NCBI GenBank assembly: GCA_006538405.1
Contig: BJKQ01000014.1
Span: 310,001 to 374,000 of the forward strand
Direction: 5' to 3'
Source of the DNA: Hansfordia pulvinata
Taxonomy: Eukaryota; Ascomycota; Sordariomycetes; Xylariales
Length of the DNA: 64,000 bases
The notes under the pieces are model-generated. The model had not been told where the DNA came from. It saw only the letters and a program-made list of their open reading frames with translations, and did no database searches. Numbering within the stretch: the first letter of the stretch is position 1; the number at the start of each line of letters is the position of its first letter. Shown here piece by piece: positions 12,281-23,560 of this stretch. A program made the translations under genes and the position numbers.

Positions 12281-12575
12281 TTCTTCCGGGGTGATGATGG
12301 TGGTGAGTCTTCTGATCCTGTTGCAGCCAGGCCAGGCCAGACCAGACACGCGCTCCTTCACCCGGCCGGCGCCGTCAGGCTTTGTGTCCATTTGGCTATC
12401 AGAGGGGCGATGCTCCTTTGTTACCTGCCGTCAAACTCTCAGCCGGTATCCGTACGTACTCGTAGTGATGAGAGTTGGGCGTATCATCTTCAACTTCTTG
12501 GCCCGTGGGCGCAACAAAGCCGGTCTGCCCATCCGCTATGCGTACGAGTACCTAACTTTACACTCGACACCCGCA

Positions 12576-12613
12576 GCTTCGCAGGCTGGGGCTTCGCAGG
12601 CTGGGGCTTCGCA
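12576..12613. repeat. 15-bp tandem repeat, about 2.5 copies
   Basis: The unit GCTTCGCAGGCTGGG occurs twice perfectly (12576-12590 and 12591-12605), followed by the first eight bases of a third copy. Confidence 0.9.
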
Positions 12614-14705
12614 CCATCCCGCCCAGAGGGAATGGGGAATGCCCCTCGAGTCTGGATCCCCAATGCCGGCGACGCGATTCTCCTGGCCGTGCTCAGCCTG
12701 GTGGTGCTGACTACTCATACGAGTACTCAAAATCCGCATCAGTCCGAGTCGGCGGAACCCCGAACCCAAATCCCTCGCCGAGGGGGAGAGATTGATCGCT
12801 GCTAGTTTCTTCAGCCCAATGCGCGTCCGTTTTGGAGCAAGACGCGTGCCTCACAGACGTCTTCCGCTTGTTTGCTTGCTTGCCACACTTGCGCCCGCCA
12901 CCCCCTTGTGCCCCCAGTGCCCCTTTGGGCTGGTTCTCCATGGAGATCGGCCTAGACTGGGGCCTATTCTTCGCGCGGATTGACTGTTTGGGCCCGGTGA
13001 TTGAAGATCGTCATTGACGCTCTGCATAGGGCTAGACAAGAAGAAGCCTGGACTGCTGCCACTGCAACGGTTCGTGCACAGACTACTCGTACCAGACTCC
13101 GTCCCTCTCTTCCCTCCTCGCCAGACCGCGGCTCGGGCGTCAAAGAGGCCATGCATCCTGTGTTGTCTTCTTTTCGCGAGTTGCGCTCTGGCTGGGTACG
13201 CGTAGGCTGGGTAAGAAATTATTTTGTCTCGTCGGACGCAGCATGGGCTATCTCGTAGGGCTCAAAGGGCGCCAAGCCCGCCCGAGGGCTCGCAGCGAGG
13301 TCGCCCTGCCGCCCGCTTTGGTCGTCCAGAGCCATCGCTTTCGTGCGATCGAGTCTGGATGCCAAGCATCGAGAACGAACGGGCCTCGCCTCAGCCGCCA
13401 CGGGCCCTGATGATGATTTCACCATAGATGCACGAGCCTCCCCATGGCAAGACGCCCTTCGTCCGTGGGTGCGCGCTACTGGCGCGAAGGTTGATGATGG
13501 GCTTGCTCGCGGCGCTGTTACTGTTCTTTTCGCTTTTTGAGCCTGCCACTGCTTGCGTGCCTTCGAGGGGTGACGTGCAGGCGTGGCAGACGGCGACAGG
13601 GGTACTTGGGCCTTTGTTGATCCGGAAGACGCGCGAGTGCTGACAGGATCTTTGGACCTTGGCAAACCCGCGTGCCCGCCCACCTCTCTCGGAACTTTCC
13701 TCTGCCAACGATGGATGTCGGGGCCAGAGGGCCTACAGTAAACGCCGCGTACGATATGAGTAATCGGGCGTGTGCTTCTCATACTGGCGCGGGCGAGATT
13801 CGAGTACGGATACATGGATAGCAACCGTGGTGTCGGCAATTAAAATGAGGTCTCCATCTTGGGATCGGGTAGATCATAGCCCCTTTCTACAGAAAAGTGG
13901 ACATCCTGTGCTAGGGTTAGTCGCATTGTCAGCAAGGCGGCGCAGGCGAGAGAATGGAGAGGCACGCCGTGGAGAGAGGGGGACAGAGGCCAGCGAGGCA
14001 CAGACGAGTACCGGCTCACACGGCTGTCCAAGTACGCGTAGAAACGCCTCGCAGAAGCGCCTAGGCTCCGGCGCGAGACCTTTCGTGGGCTTTGTGCTCC
14101 CCGTCCCGTGCGAGTGACTTGTCATCAAAGTGCGCAGGGCGAAACGAGACATTCGGGCACGCCCCAAACGGCGTGCCAACGTGCCACATGGCCGTCGTCC
14201 CAGTGCCGGGACCCAGTGAAAAAAACCCCCCTTTTTGTGGATGGCGTTGCCATGTCTGCGCGACTGTCCACCCTATCCGACCCTCGATCGCAATTCCGAA
14301 GCCTCGCAGGGTCGTCGGTCTGATCGCGGGGTCACGGCCGCTGGCAAGCGTGGATGAGTACTCGTACCGTCTTGTTTGTCCACGTCGAGATTGCAGTGGC
14401 GCGGAGCCAGCTGGCAGCCGCCATCCCGTGCAGCGGCATTAATCGGCCAAAATGAAGGCGGCGCGACGATTCGGTGGTCTACCGGTACCGCGCATGCGAG
14501 TGCTTGAGGTTGGGTCGCGAGGTCCGGCACTCGGGGCGTCGGAATGCGCTCTTGCAGCAGCAGCCAGCAGCAGCTGCACATCATGCATACTCGTACGCGT
14601 AGCCATCCGAGGATCGACAGCAGCATATCCATGTCATGGCCACCTCGATGGCGTGCAAGGAATATGTGAGCGGGAGAAGGGGCGGACTCGGTAGACGTGT
14701 GCAGC

Positions 14706-14726
14706 GCCGCCGCCGCCGCCGCCGCC
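14706..14726. repeat. (GCC)7 trinucleotide repeat
   Basis: Seven GCC units in tandem in gene-poor DNA. They are not part of a supported coding exon. Confidence 0.85.
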
Positions 14727-17700
14727 ACCAACCAAGACCCCGCGGTGGGCAGCAACAGCGTTGAGGACTCGTAGAGAGGCTCTGAGGGGAGCCCGATCAG
14801 CCACAAGCAGGCCAGGCGCCGCTGGCGCAGGAGGTTGGCCCGTCAGATCGTGGCGAGAGAGAGGGGCTTTGCCACCCGGACCAGACGCGTGGTGCGATCT
14901 CCTGAGCCCCTGAGAATGGAGGAGGGGAGGGGGGCGGCGGACCGGGGCTTAGGTATCGGTGATGCAATGAGGGAATATGCCGTAGGCCGTGTCCCGGCAC
15001 GAGAAGTCGTCGAGGCGTGGCTGAAGCCGGCTGGTGATGCGGGAAAAGAAAGGCTCCTGCTCCCGGTAGGCAGGAGTACTCACTCGGCTCGTAAGAGTCA
15101 GGTTAGGTACTCCCGTACCTGAAGGCCGTCACCTCAGTGTCAACATGGGCGACTTGGGGAAGGGACATCCAAGCCCGGGCACCTGCAGTTGGGCGGCCAA
15201 TGGTCAAGCCACTAGTCGGGGGGTTGAAACAGAGCCTTGGGCGGGCATGAGAGAGCTGATGAAACGCTGGACCTGCCGCCATCTTGAAGAGGCACTTGGA
15301 TACGCAGGCTATGTACCGCGACAGATGGATGTACTCGGCATGCCAGCAGTCGTCTGGGCGCAATCAAACCTGGAAAAAGCGGTATATCAGGGCAGATGCG
15401 ACTTGCACAGTCTTCCAGTTCCAACAATGCTCCAGTGCCATGTCCCGGCCCTCGGGCTTGCAGTCCAACGGTTGCGTGCGCCCGTACGAGTACTCTCACT
15501 CGTGAGCGGCTGACACGCGTCGGGGAGACACGCCTTGGCTGTCGTGGCCGTCTAGCGCAAGGTACCCGCTGGAAGCCGTGGTGAACCCAAGCGCCGACTC
15601 CCGGCCCGCTCAATGCTTAATGCCGTACTACGCGTACACGCGTTGTGTGCCTAAAGGTACCGAGCCTCTGGAATGACTTCGTCCGAGGTATTTTCTAAGG
15701 TCACTGGCTGTATCTCGCTTGAGTGCTGCTGTAATGTCAGGTAGCGAAGGAGATAAGGCTACAAGGATAGAGACCTTACCACATAAGCACTGTGTACTTG
15801 GCGAAACCAAGGTACAGGCAACCACACCCGCGCTGCCACGAGTACTCGTACTTGTAGATGCAAGTGCCTCGTGCCTGCCATGCTGCAAGACACAACAAAG
15901 GAACGCCGCCGAGATGCAAGCCTCCCCACATCGAGTTCCTTTGGCGGCTTTTCCCAGTCCTCCTAAGATACCCGACCACGCCGACCACAGCCACGCCAGT
16001 CCAGTCCAGCTACGAGTACTCTTACCGCCAACTTCCATGTCTCCAGATGGCCGACTCACTGGTGTCGCCAGCCTATCATAACAATACATGAAAAATCGCG
16101 ACAAAACAAGACGAGACGAGACGAGCCCGTGGTCGTCATGGCCGCGGTCGTCGTCGTCGGCGGCGGCGCCGCCGCCGCCATCACCACCGGTCCTCCGGTA
16201 ATGCCGCCACGAGCCCGCCCGGCGGATGCCGTGGCCGAGCGCCGCTGTCATAATCCGGACCTGACGTAGAGCACATACGTTTCCACGCTTCGTCTCTCAT
16301 TGAATCTGGTCCCTGCGTTACCCGCCAACGAGCAAGAGTATACAGATACAGGCAACCATCGGAGGTGTGCTTGAGGCCCGATGAAAGTCTGTCTGCTACC
16401 TGGGTAAACGTGGTAAGCACCAGCCTGGCACAATTGCAGCCTATTGAGCTCCAACCCAGGAACTGCCTGAGCTGCTGACAGACTCCTCCTCCAGCAGCCT
16501 TCACCTCTCGCGGACACGGCGGCGTGCTGTCCCGCACGTGTACTTCGTATGCACCGATCACACCTTCTGGTGCTGCCCCGCCTCTGTTTCTTCTCCTTCG
16601 GCGTCAGCACAAAAGCAGAGGCCAAGCACCAGCACGAGGACCCGACCTGGTCACATCCTCCGAACGCTATTGTTGTTTTATTCATGGAATGCCGGTCTAT
16701 TCGCAGGAGTACTCGTACTCGTCGATGCATGCAATACTCCCCGCCCATCACACACTACTCGTAGCTGTCAGGCAGTGGCTGCTCGTGGGCGGCATTTGAT
16801 GCAAACGTTGGCCGCGAGTGAGTGCTGCCAAGATCGTGAGGGCAAGGCAAATTACGCAAGATGAGCTACGGCAGGTGGGGACCCTCCCACTGCGTGCTCC
16901 CCGGCGCCACCGCACTTGGTCTTGAATCCGTGGATACTTTTCCTCTCATCATCCACCTTACGACATCGGGTCTCGCTCAGAGCAGCGGGCGCTAGTCCCA
17001 CGTGTCCAATCAATGGCTGTGTCAGACCCTCCCCGGGACCCATTCGACCACCCGAGGTCGAGCCCCTGGTCCCTGTTGGCGCCGCTGCCCTGGCCTTCAT
17101 CTTGGTGCTTGCTCATGTTGGGTCGTCTTCACGGGACCCCTTTGCGTGTACTCGTAGCTGTGCTGCCCGTGAGCCCGTGTGCCCGTGTGCGTGCCCGCCC
17201 GCCCGCTTAACCCCTGCCTCGTCGCTCCTGGATCCCGGTCAGCCATCTCGTAGGGTGTGGCCGTGCCTTGCCAGTGCCTGTCCTGTCCATGCCCGCCCGC
17301 CCGTCAGCCGATTCCTGCTTGGACAGGAGCCACCCTGCAGACGTGAGATGCGTCCAGGTACCCGCCATCAGGGGGGGAAACCGGTCCATTCTCCGGACCT
17401 CTCCGGACGAGAAGGGCAAAGGGGTAGGAAACAAACCTCACAGTCTCGGCACTCATCTTCATGCTGATGAGAGTCTTGTGCAACATACCCGAGCACCTAG
17501 TACCCATCTTGTTGGACGGACAGACCTCCCAATAAACGACCTGGCTGGGGACGCGTCTCTTCGTACGAGTACAAGTACCCGCCATCACTCGTCTTTAGCA
17601 GCCCCATCCACGCACCGAGGGCTCCGTTGCCTCTGGGACGAGTATGAGTACAAGTACTCCTGCTTGGCAGTAAGGTGCGTACGGTGCTCGTACTCGTAGC

Positions 17701-18300
17701 GTCGAGTCTGCGGTGTGGAGACGGGAACCCTGCCACCTTCTGGGTGGAGCACCCCGGTAGGCATCCTGGTAAGTGGTTAGATGCCCACATGCCCTGGTGC
17801 GCCTGGCCCTGCTTGGTCTGGCTGGCTCCTCTTGTCCATCCTCTTGGCTCCTCCTGCTGGCTGGCTCCGCTCCTCCTTCTCGTTCGATCTTGTACCCCGA
17901 GGTCGCACGCATGGCCCAGCCGAGATACCTGCGCCAATGCCCACACGGCAGCGGGCTGGGCATGTACCTCGATGGCGCCCCGGCTGGCACCTACTGGAGC
18001 AATGACATTGTCGTCCCGTCCAGCTGGAGGATGAGGCCGGCACCTCTGCGGCGCTCTGCGGCCCTGTGCTGGGACGCGTACCTGCTGCAGGGCTCACCCA
18101 CAGCCAATCGGTGCTGGCCTGCATCAGGTATCGGCTTGTCTACGAGTACCACCAGCCCAATGCCACCCATCCCGCTTCACAGTCCCGTCCGCCCACCCAC
18201 CAGGCGCACCCACCCCCTGCTGCCGGCCTCCAGCTGGTGGCCCGGCACGAGTGCTCGTATCTTAGGTACTCGTACCCTTCCACGCCTTGGTACTTGGCCG

Positions 18301-19630
18301 GGGCTGGCCGTCCCCATCTGGCCTGGCCTGGCTCGGCTCACGGTGCGTTCGTTTTGTCTGGTCTTGTCCATCCCCCCCGTGCGAGTACCCGTACTCCCAG
18401 TTCGCTCAGCCCGTCTCTCGCTGCGTGCATGCACCTGCCTGTCTCTGGCCTGTTTCTCTTCTTCATCCTTCCCTCTTAGCCCTCGCATCCCTTCTTTCGC
18501 CGCCTCACCTCTCGTCCTTCTTTTTGCTCTTGTTTCCACCCTCCTTTTGGCCAAAGTCGCAAGGCTCCCATCCCTTCCGACGACAACCCCCCATTCGGCG
18601 CCCCGGCTGTCTCGCACCGCTGAGACTTCTTTGCCCGCCTGGACCCGTCCCTCGTCCAGCCACTCGACCCGACAAGACACAAAGCAACCACGCTCGACCC
18701 AGGCGGACGCCAAGCTGTGCCAATGTATCGCTAAGGAAGACAAGAAGAGAACCGAACAAGAGAAAGAGAAGAAAGCAGAAAGCAGGACCCCAAAAACTCA
18801 GCCTTCGCCCCGACGAGTCGCCAGGCCCGGCAGCGTCGTCCCTCCCGCGTCGCAGCCACCATCGCCGACGCAGACCGCGGGTCTTATTTCGCTATACGTC
18901 TTGACGATCTTTATCGTCGTTTCACTCATTTGAGATCTCGAGCTTCTTTCACGGATTCACCCCCGCCTTTTGCTACGAAACAAGGTGAGTTTGTTGTCTC
19001 AACTAGCACGGGTGGCGATTCCACCACGAGAGGGGGAGGGGGTCGGAGGCTGCGACACGGCATAAGACGGGCAGATGGGCCAACCCGCACGCTTCGCGGC
19101 TCGTAAATATGCTCACCACCAACGGCCATCCGACACACCCAACGTCCATCCTCGACATCTTCATCTCCATCTTGCGCGCCTGCCTGTCTGCCCCGTCTGC
19201 CGTCGTCTGAATGCCCGTTCGCTTTTTGAACAATGGGGGAGGCGACTTTTGACTCGAGAGCGCTCCTTTCTGGGTCATGGTCCCGCGCAGACGCCCCGGT
19301 CAGCGTGGCAATGTTCTTGATGAAGGAGGCTAATACTTCTATTTTCAACCACAGCATCCTATCCTTACACCCATTGACAACCACTTGTCAAGTACACTCG
19401 TTCACCAGTTTGCCCTGACACTTGTGCGTTTCCCCCTCATCGCTCTCTCTTACAATCACGTCCCGGCCTCTCAGCGGTGGCCCGACCGTACCGCAAATCC
19501 AGCGCACCCTGCTAACCAAAGGGATGAAAGACTCACGTAATTACGACTCGTCTGACGACAGCGTCTCAATTGTCTCCGAAATACCCACAAAAACCCCCGA
19601 CTTCCAGGACACTGCATTCCACGAGTCGCT
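18301..19630 (+). promoter_or_regulatory. Pyrimidine-rich promoter/leader of the MSB2-like gene
   Basis: C/T-rich tracts, strongest at about 18415-18550, precede the MSB2 start. Tracts of this kind are common around transcription starts of filamentous ascomycetes. A good donor (AAG|GTGAGT near 18985) and an acceptor (CTTCCAG ending near 19606) would define a roughly 620-nt intron in the 5' untranslated region. If that intron is not removed, a 67-codon upstream frame (19524..19727) overlaps the MSB2 start. The exact transcription start cannot be seen from sequence. Confidence 0.4.
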
Positions 19631-22600
19631 ATGCATAAGGTTTCGCTGCTGGCCGCCATCCTGGCGGCCGCCTCCATGGCCAGCGCCGAAGCGCAACGGC
19701 CCAAGATTTACTTTCCCAGACAGGTGAAGCGGGACTACACGAACCACACAATCACGCAAGCACCGCCCGAGCCTCAATCTACCGACGAATTGATCCCCAA
19801 CCTGGTCCCCACCTACTCTTCGAAGCGCGGTCTTCTGGGTGGCATTCTGGGCGGCGGCGACGACAGCTCCGACTCTGGCAGCTCTGCCCACGAGCCTGCT
19901 GCCACGCCAGCATCTTCGAAATCCGACGAATCCACCCACTCTCACCACGACGACTCTTCCTCGGACGATGCGTCCACGACGAAGCCCCAAGTCGAGGTAC
20001 CGCCAGTGAGCGTCGGCCCTCTGCTCGGCGGTGATTCCTCTTCCGACGACTCGACCTCTACCAAGGACTCTGCGGCTGGCTCTGGCTCGTCGGGCTCATC
20101 AGGATCTTCGTCACCCATCCTCCTTGGCCCCGGAGGTGTCATCACGCCTTCCAGCGAAGCCGCCGCCAACACTGAACCCACTCCCGCCTCGAGCAAGGAT
20201 GGCCTGGTCGGCGGCCTTCTTGGTGGACTCGGCGACTCGTCCAAGTCGTCGGCGGAGTCTACTACGGATAACTCTGCCTCTTCCGAGGACTACGACGGCT
20301 CCAGCTCCGACAAGAACACCGAGCCGGCCCCCAGCTCCGACAGTTCAAAGGACGGCGGTCTTCTTGGTCTCGGAGGTGTCGTGGGTGGCGTCACCAGCAA
20401 CCTCGGTGGTGTTGTCGGAGGAGTTGGCAGTGCTGTCGCGCCCGGCCCCACCCCCGGCAGCTCGGCCAACGATGTGACCCACGCGCCCTCGAACACCGCT
20501 GCTGCCTCATCCAACGGCGGCAGCGCTCCCCAGCCCACAGCTACAGGCGACGGCGGCCTTCTCGGCGGTGTCGGAAACGCCGTCGGTGGCGTTGGCAGTG
20601 CTGTCGGAGGTGTTGGCAGTGGCCTCGGCAGCGCTGTTGGTGACGTTGGCGGCGGCGTTGGCAGTGCCGTTGGTGGTGTTGCCGGCGGTGTCGGCAGCGC
20701 TGTTGGTGGCGTTGGCGGCGACCACGGCAGCAGCAGCGCTGAAGCCGGCTCTGGATCTCCTGCCCAACCCACTCCCACTAGTGACGGCGGTCTTCTCGGT
20801 GGAGTTGGCAACGCTGTCGGTGGTGTCGGCTCCGGTCTTGGTTCTGCTGTTGGAGGTGCCGCTACCGGAGTCGGATCCGCTGTTGGTGATGTCGGCAACG
20901 GAGTCGGCTCTGCTGTCGGCGGAGTTGGCTCTGCGGTCGGCGGCATTGGCGGCTCCAGCTCTGCTCAGGGTGGCAGCAGCGGCAGCGGCGGCAGCGCAGC
21001 CCAACCTACTGCCACCGGAGGAGACGGAGGACTTCTCGGTGGTGTTGGCAACGCTGTTGGAGGAGTCGGCTCCGCGGTTGGTGGTGTCGGCTCCGGCGTC
21101 GGCTCTGCTGTTGGCGATGTTGGAAGCGGAGTTGGCACTGCCGTCGGTGGCGTTGGCTCTGGCGTCGGATCGGCCGTTGGTGGCGTTGGCTCTGGCGTCG
21201 GAGGTGCCGTTGGCGGCGTCACCAGCGCTGTAGGCGGCGGTGCTGCTTCCCCCACTGGTACCGGTGGCAATGGCGGCGGCCTCCTGGGCGGAGTTGGCTC
21301 CGCCGTTGATGGTGTTGGCAACGGAGTCGGCTCTGCCGTTGGTGGCGTCGGCTCCGGTGTTGGTTCCGCCGTTGGCGGTGTTGGCTCTGGCGTCGGCGGT
21401 GCTGTTGGTGGTGTCGGTACCGCTGTTGGAGGTGTCGGCAGTGCTGTCGGAGGCACTGGCCCTATCACTGCTCCTCCCCCATCGGCCACCGGAGGCGGCG
21501 GCGGTCTTCTAGGTGGCGTCGTCGGTGGCGTTGGCTCTGCTGTCGGTGGAGTCGGCTCTGGAGTGGGCTCTGCTGTTGGCGGCGTCGGCTCTGGGGTTGG
21601 CTCCGCTGTTGGCGGCGTCGGCTCCGGAGTCGGTTCTGCTGTTGGCGGCGTCGGCTCCGGAGTCGGTTCTGCTGTTGGCGGCGTCGGCAACGGAGTCGGT
21701 TCTGCTGTTGGCGGCGTCGGCTCTGCTGTCGGTGGCGTTGGCTCTGGCGTTGGTTCTGCCGTCGGTGGAGTTGGTTCTGCTGTCGGTGGAGTTGGTTCTG
21801 CTGTCGGTGGAGTTGGTTCTGCCGTTGGCGGCGTTGGCTCCGGAGTTGGCTCTGCTGTCGGCGGCGTTGGCTCTGGAGTCGGCGGTGCCGTTGGAGGAAT
21901 CACCAGCGCGGTTGGTGGCGTCGGTTCCGGTGTCGGTGGCGCGGTCGGCGGCATCACCAGCGCGGTTGGTGGTGTCGGTTCCGGCGTCGGCGGCGTTGTT
22001 GGAGGCATCACCAGCGCCGTTGGTGGCGTCGGTTCCGGCGTCGGGGGCGCGGTCGGCGGCATCACCAGCGCGGTCGGCGGCGTGGGATCCGGTGTTGGCG
22101 GTGCCGTTGGAGGCATCACCAGCGCCGTGGGTTCTGGTGTTGGCGGTGCCGTCGGTGGTATCACCAGCGCTGTCGGTGGCGTGGGCTCCAGTGTTGTTGG
22201 CGGCATCACCAGTGCCGTCGGCGATGTTGGCTCTGGCGTCACCAGCGCTGTCGGTGGCATCACCAGTGCTGTGGGCAGTGCTACTGCTGCCCTTCCTCCC
22301 ATTGCCAACGCGACCGAGACTGGCTCCAGCGGTCTGTTGCCTACTCTGCCCCCGATTCTCCCTACCACGAACTCGGACAGCGAGACTCAACCCGCTTCCA
22401 CGGCCCCTGTTCCTACCAGCTCTCCTCCTGTGGCCAGTCCCTCGACCCCCGAGTCCTCGGTCGAGACCACGGCGTCTCCCACGCCTACCAGTTACGCCAC
22501 CCCCACGACCACCCCAACCGCTCCGGCCACCACCCACACCCCCTCTCCCACGACCGAGGAGCCTATTACCAGCATTCCTGCGACTGCCACCATTACCGAC

Positions 22601-23560
22601 TCGACCGAGTCCTGGCTCCCTACTTCCAACCTTTTCCAGCCTTCGACGACTCGGTCGCCCACGACAGCTACCGGAATCCCCACGACTCTGCCCAAGGCCA
22701 TTACTCCCTGGCAGAAGCCCCCTGTTCAGCCCGAGGGTACGACCATGATCCAGATCTCCTTCCTGTGGAAAGAGAACTACGAGTTCCTTGCCACTTCTCC
22801 CTACGCGGCTGCGCAGGTCTTCGACCTGCTTCCCCAGGCGCTGGCGCACGACGGCGGCTGCAACCGCGACAAGGTTGTCATGTACAGCATCAGGCCTTAT
22901 GACACTCAGGCTCGCCTGGGCTACATCACGTCCCAGGCTCTCGTGTACTACCCCACCGAACTCGTGGACAGGCTGAGGCAGGATGTCAAGATCGACAACT
23001 CGCCGCTGTACCGCAACCCCAACAAGCTGGTCTACAACCTTGCCGAGCAAATCAACCGAGCCATCGATATCATCCTCGGTTCCGGCTTGGACGGCGCCCC
23101 GAACAGCTCTGACGGAGGCTCCTCCTCCACCGACGGACCCGGCAGCAACAGCAACGACCCCTTCGGCGGCAGCGGCCAGACGGGCGGCAACAGCTCCCAG
23201 GCCGGCATGACTGCTGGTATTGCATGCGGTGCTGCTGGTGTTGCCGGCGCGTACGGTGCCGCGATGTTCATCATTGCGCGCCGCTACAAGAGGAAGAAGC
23301 AGGCGCACAAGCGGAGCAGCTCGGTGACCGGTCAGTCGGAGATGCGGGAGGCTGGCAACGGCAGCCCGCCCATGATGGGCGGCGCTCTGCTCAGCCGGGA
23401 CTTCACCGGCACATACGGCGGCGCCGGAGGGGCGCCAATGTATACAACGCGACACAGTCACGGCAGTGGCGGCAGTGGCGGAAACCACTCCCAGAACTCG
23501 AACCGCACTGCCAACATCTCGGCGCCCGTCGCGGCCGAGAACTCGCTTGGCTGGAACTGA
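19631..23560 (+). CDS. MSB2: Msb2-like signalling mucin with glycine-rich repeat ectodomain
   Basis: A single exon of 1309 residues. A signal peptide (MHKVSLLAAILAAASMASA) is followed by a KR site and a Ser/Asp-rich stretch. A very long Gly/Val/Ser/Ala repeat (about residues 240-886) and a Pro/Ser/Thr-rich mucin-like segment (about 893-1036) come next. A conserved extracellular domain spans about 1036-1153, with landmarks TMIQISFLWKENYEF, AAAQVFDLLPQALA, SIRPYDTQARLGYITSQALV and NPNKLVYNLAEQINRAI. One membrane segment (about 1192-1214, stop-transfer ARRYKRKK) and a tail of about 95 residues complete it. The conserved domain, membrane anchor and tail match Msb2 family members. These are plasma-membrane sensors acting with Sho1 and Cdc42 upstream of the filamentation/pathogenicity MAP kinase (Kss1/Pmk1 type). 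The start is the first ATG giving the signal peptide. The repeat block is unusual because Msb2 ectodomains are normally Ser/Thr-rich. The call rests on the C-terminal third. Confidence 0.85.
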   Translation: MHKVSLLAAILAAASMASAEAQRPKIYFPRQVKRDYTNHTITQAPPEPQSTDELIPNLVPTYSSKRGLLGGILGGGDDSSDSGSSAHEPAATPASSKSDESTHSHHDDSSSDDASTTKPQVEVPPVSVGPLLGGDSSSDDSTSTKDSAAGSGSSGSSGSSSPILLGPGGVITPSSEAAANTEPTPASSKDGLVGGLLGGLGDSSKSSAESTTDNSASSEDYDGSSSDKNTEPAPSSDSSKDGGLLGLGGVVGGVTSNLGGVVGGVGSAVAPGPTPGSSANDVTHAPSNTAAASSNGGSAPQPTATGDGGLLGGVGNAVGGVGSAVGGVGSGLGSAVGDVGGGVGSAVGGVAGGVGSAVGGVGGDHGSSSAEAGSGSPAQPTPTSDGGLLGGVGNAVGGVGSGLGSAVGGAATGVGSAVGDVGNGVGSAVGGVGSAVGGIGGSSSAQGGSSGSGGSAAQPTATGGDGGLLGGVGNAVGGVGSAVGGVGSGVGSAVGDVGSGVGTAVGGVGSGVGSAVGGVGSGVGGAVGGVTSAVGGGAASPTGTGGNGGGLLGGVGSAVDGVGNGVGSAVGGVGSGVGSAVGGVGSGVGGAVGGVGTAVGGVGSAVGGTGPITAPPPSATGGGGGLLGGVVGGVGSAVGGVGSGVGSAVGGVGSGVGSAVGGVGSGVGSAVGGVGSGVGSAVGGVGNGVGSAVGGVGSAVGGVGSGVGSAVGGVGSAVGGVGSAVGGVGSAVGGVGSGVGSAVGGVGSGVGGAVGGITSAVGGVGSGVGGAVGGITSAVGGVGSGVGGVVGGITSAVGGVGSGVGGAVGGITSAVGGVGSGVGGAVGGITSAVGSGVGGAVGGITSAVGGVGSSVVGGITSAVGDVGSGVTSAVGGITSAVGSATAALPPIANATETGSSGLLPTLPPILPTTNSDSETQPASTAPVPTSSPPVASPSTPESSVETTASPTPTSYATPTTTPTAPATTHTPSPTTEEPITSIPATATITDSTESWLPTSNLFQPSTTRSPTTATGIPTTLPKAITPWQKPPVQPEGTTMIQISFLWKENYEFLATSPYAAAQVFDLLPQALAHDGGCNRDKVVMYSIRPYDTQARLGYITSQALVYYPTELVDRLRQDVKIDNSPLYRNPNKLVYNLAEQINRAIDIILGSGLDGAPNSSDGGSSSTDGPGSNSNDPFGGSGQTGGNSSQAGMTAGIACGAAGVAGAYGAAMFIIARRYKRKKQAHKRSSSVTGQSEMREAGNGSPPMMGGALLSRDFTGTYGGAGGAPMYTTRHSHGSGGSGGNHSQNSNRTANISAPVAAENSLGWN
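20352..22290 (+). repeat. In-gene tandem repeat encoding GVGSAVGG-type units
   Basis: About 1.9 kb of degenerate repeats encode units such as SAVGGVGSGVG (11 residues, 33 nt) and shorter VGSAVGG forms. GGLLGGVGNAVGGVGS modules and short Thr/Pro spacers recur at intervals. Toward the 3' end the unit becomes GGITSAVGGVGSGVGGAV. Third codon positions vary freely while the peptide is kept, which indicates protein-level constraint. Other frames on both strands are also open through much of this block because of its composition. Confidence 0.9.

Larger units (their letters stand above)
2878..18300. other. Long gene-poor intergenic region
   Basis: About 15.4 kb between the FKBP start and the MSB2 leader contain no open frame that I can tie to a protein family. 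Many frames of 60-210 codons are open on both strands, as expected in GC-rich DNA, but they are short, overlap each other, are low in complexity and lack paired splice sites. The DNA is not AT-rich, so it does not look like RIP-mutated transposon remains. It holds at least 27 copies of TACGAGTA/TACTCGTA, several homopolymer tracts of 14-22 bases, small tandem duplications and pyrimidine-rich patches (for example 9620-9700). The patches could be promoter or leader tracts of genes I cannot recognise, or of non-coding transcripts. Confidence 0.6.

Noticed and set aside
17773..18933. 386-codon plus-strand frame before MSB2
   Set aside because: Ser/Pro/Leu-rich translation of pyrimidine-rich DNA. 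It reads through the octamer copies and the probable leader and has no family features.
20965..22368. 467-codon minus-strand Pro/Thr repeat frame
   Set aside because: Complement of the MSB2 glycine-valine repeat. The sense strand has a signal peptide, conserved domain and membrane segment, while the antisense has none.
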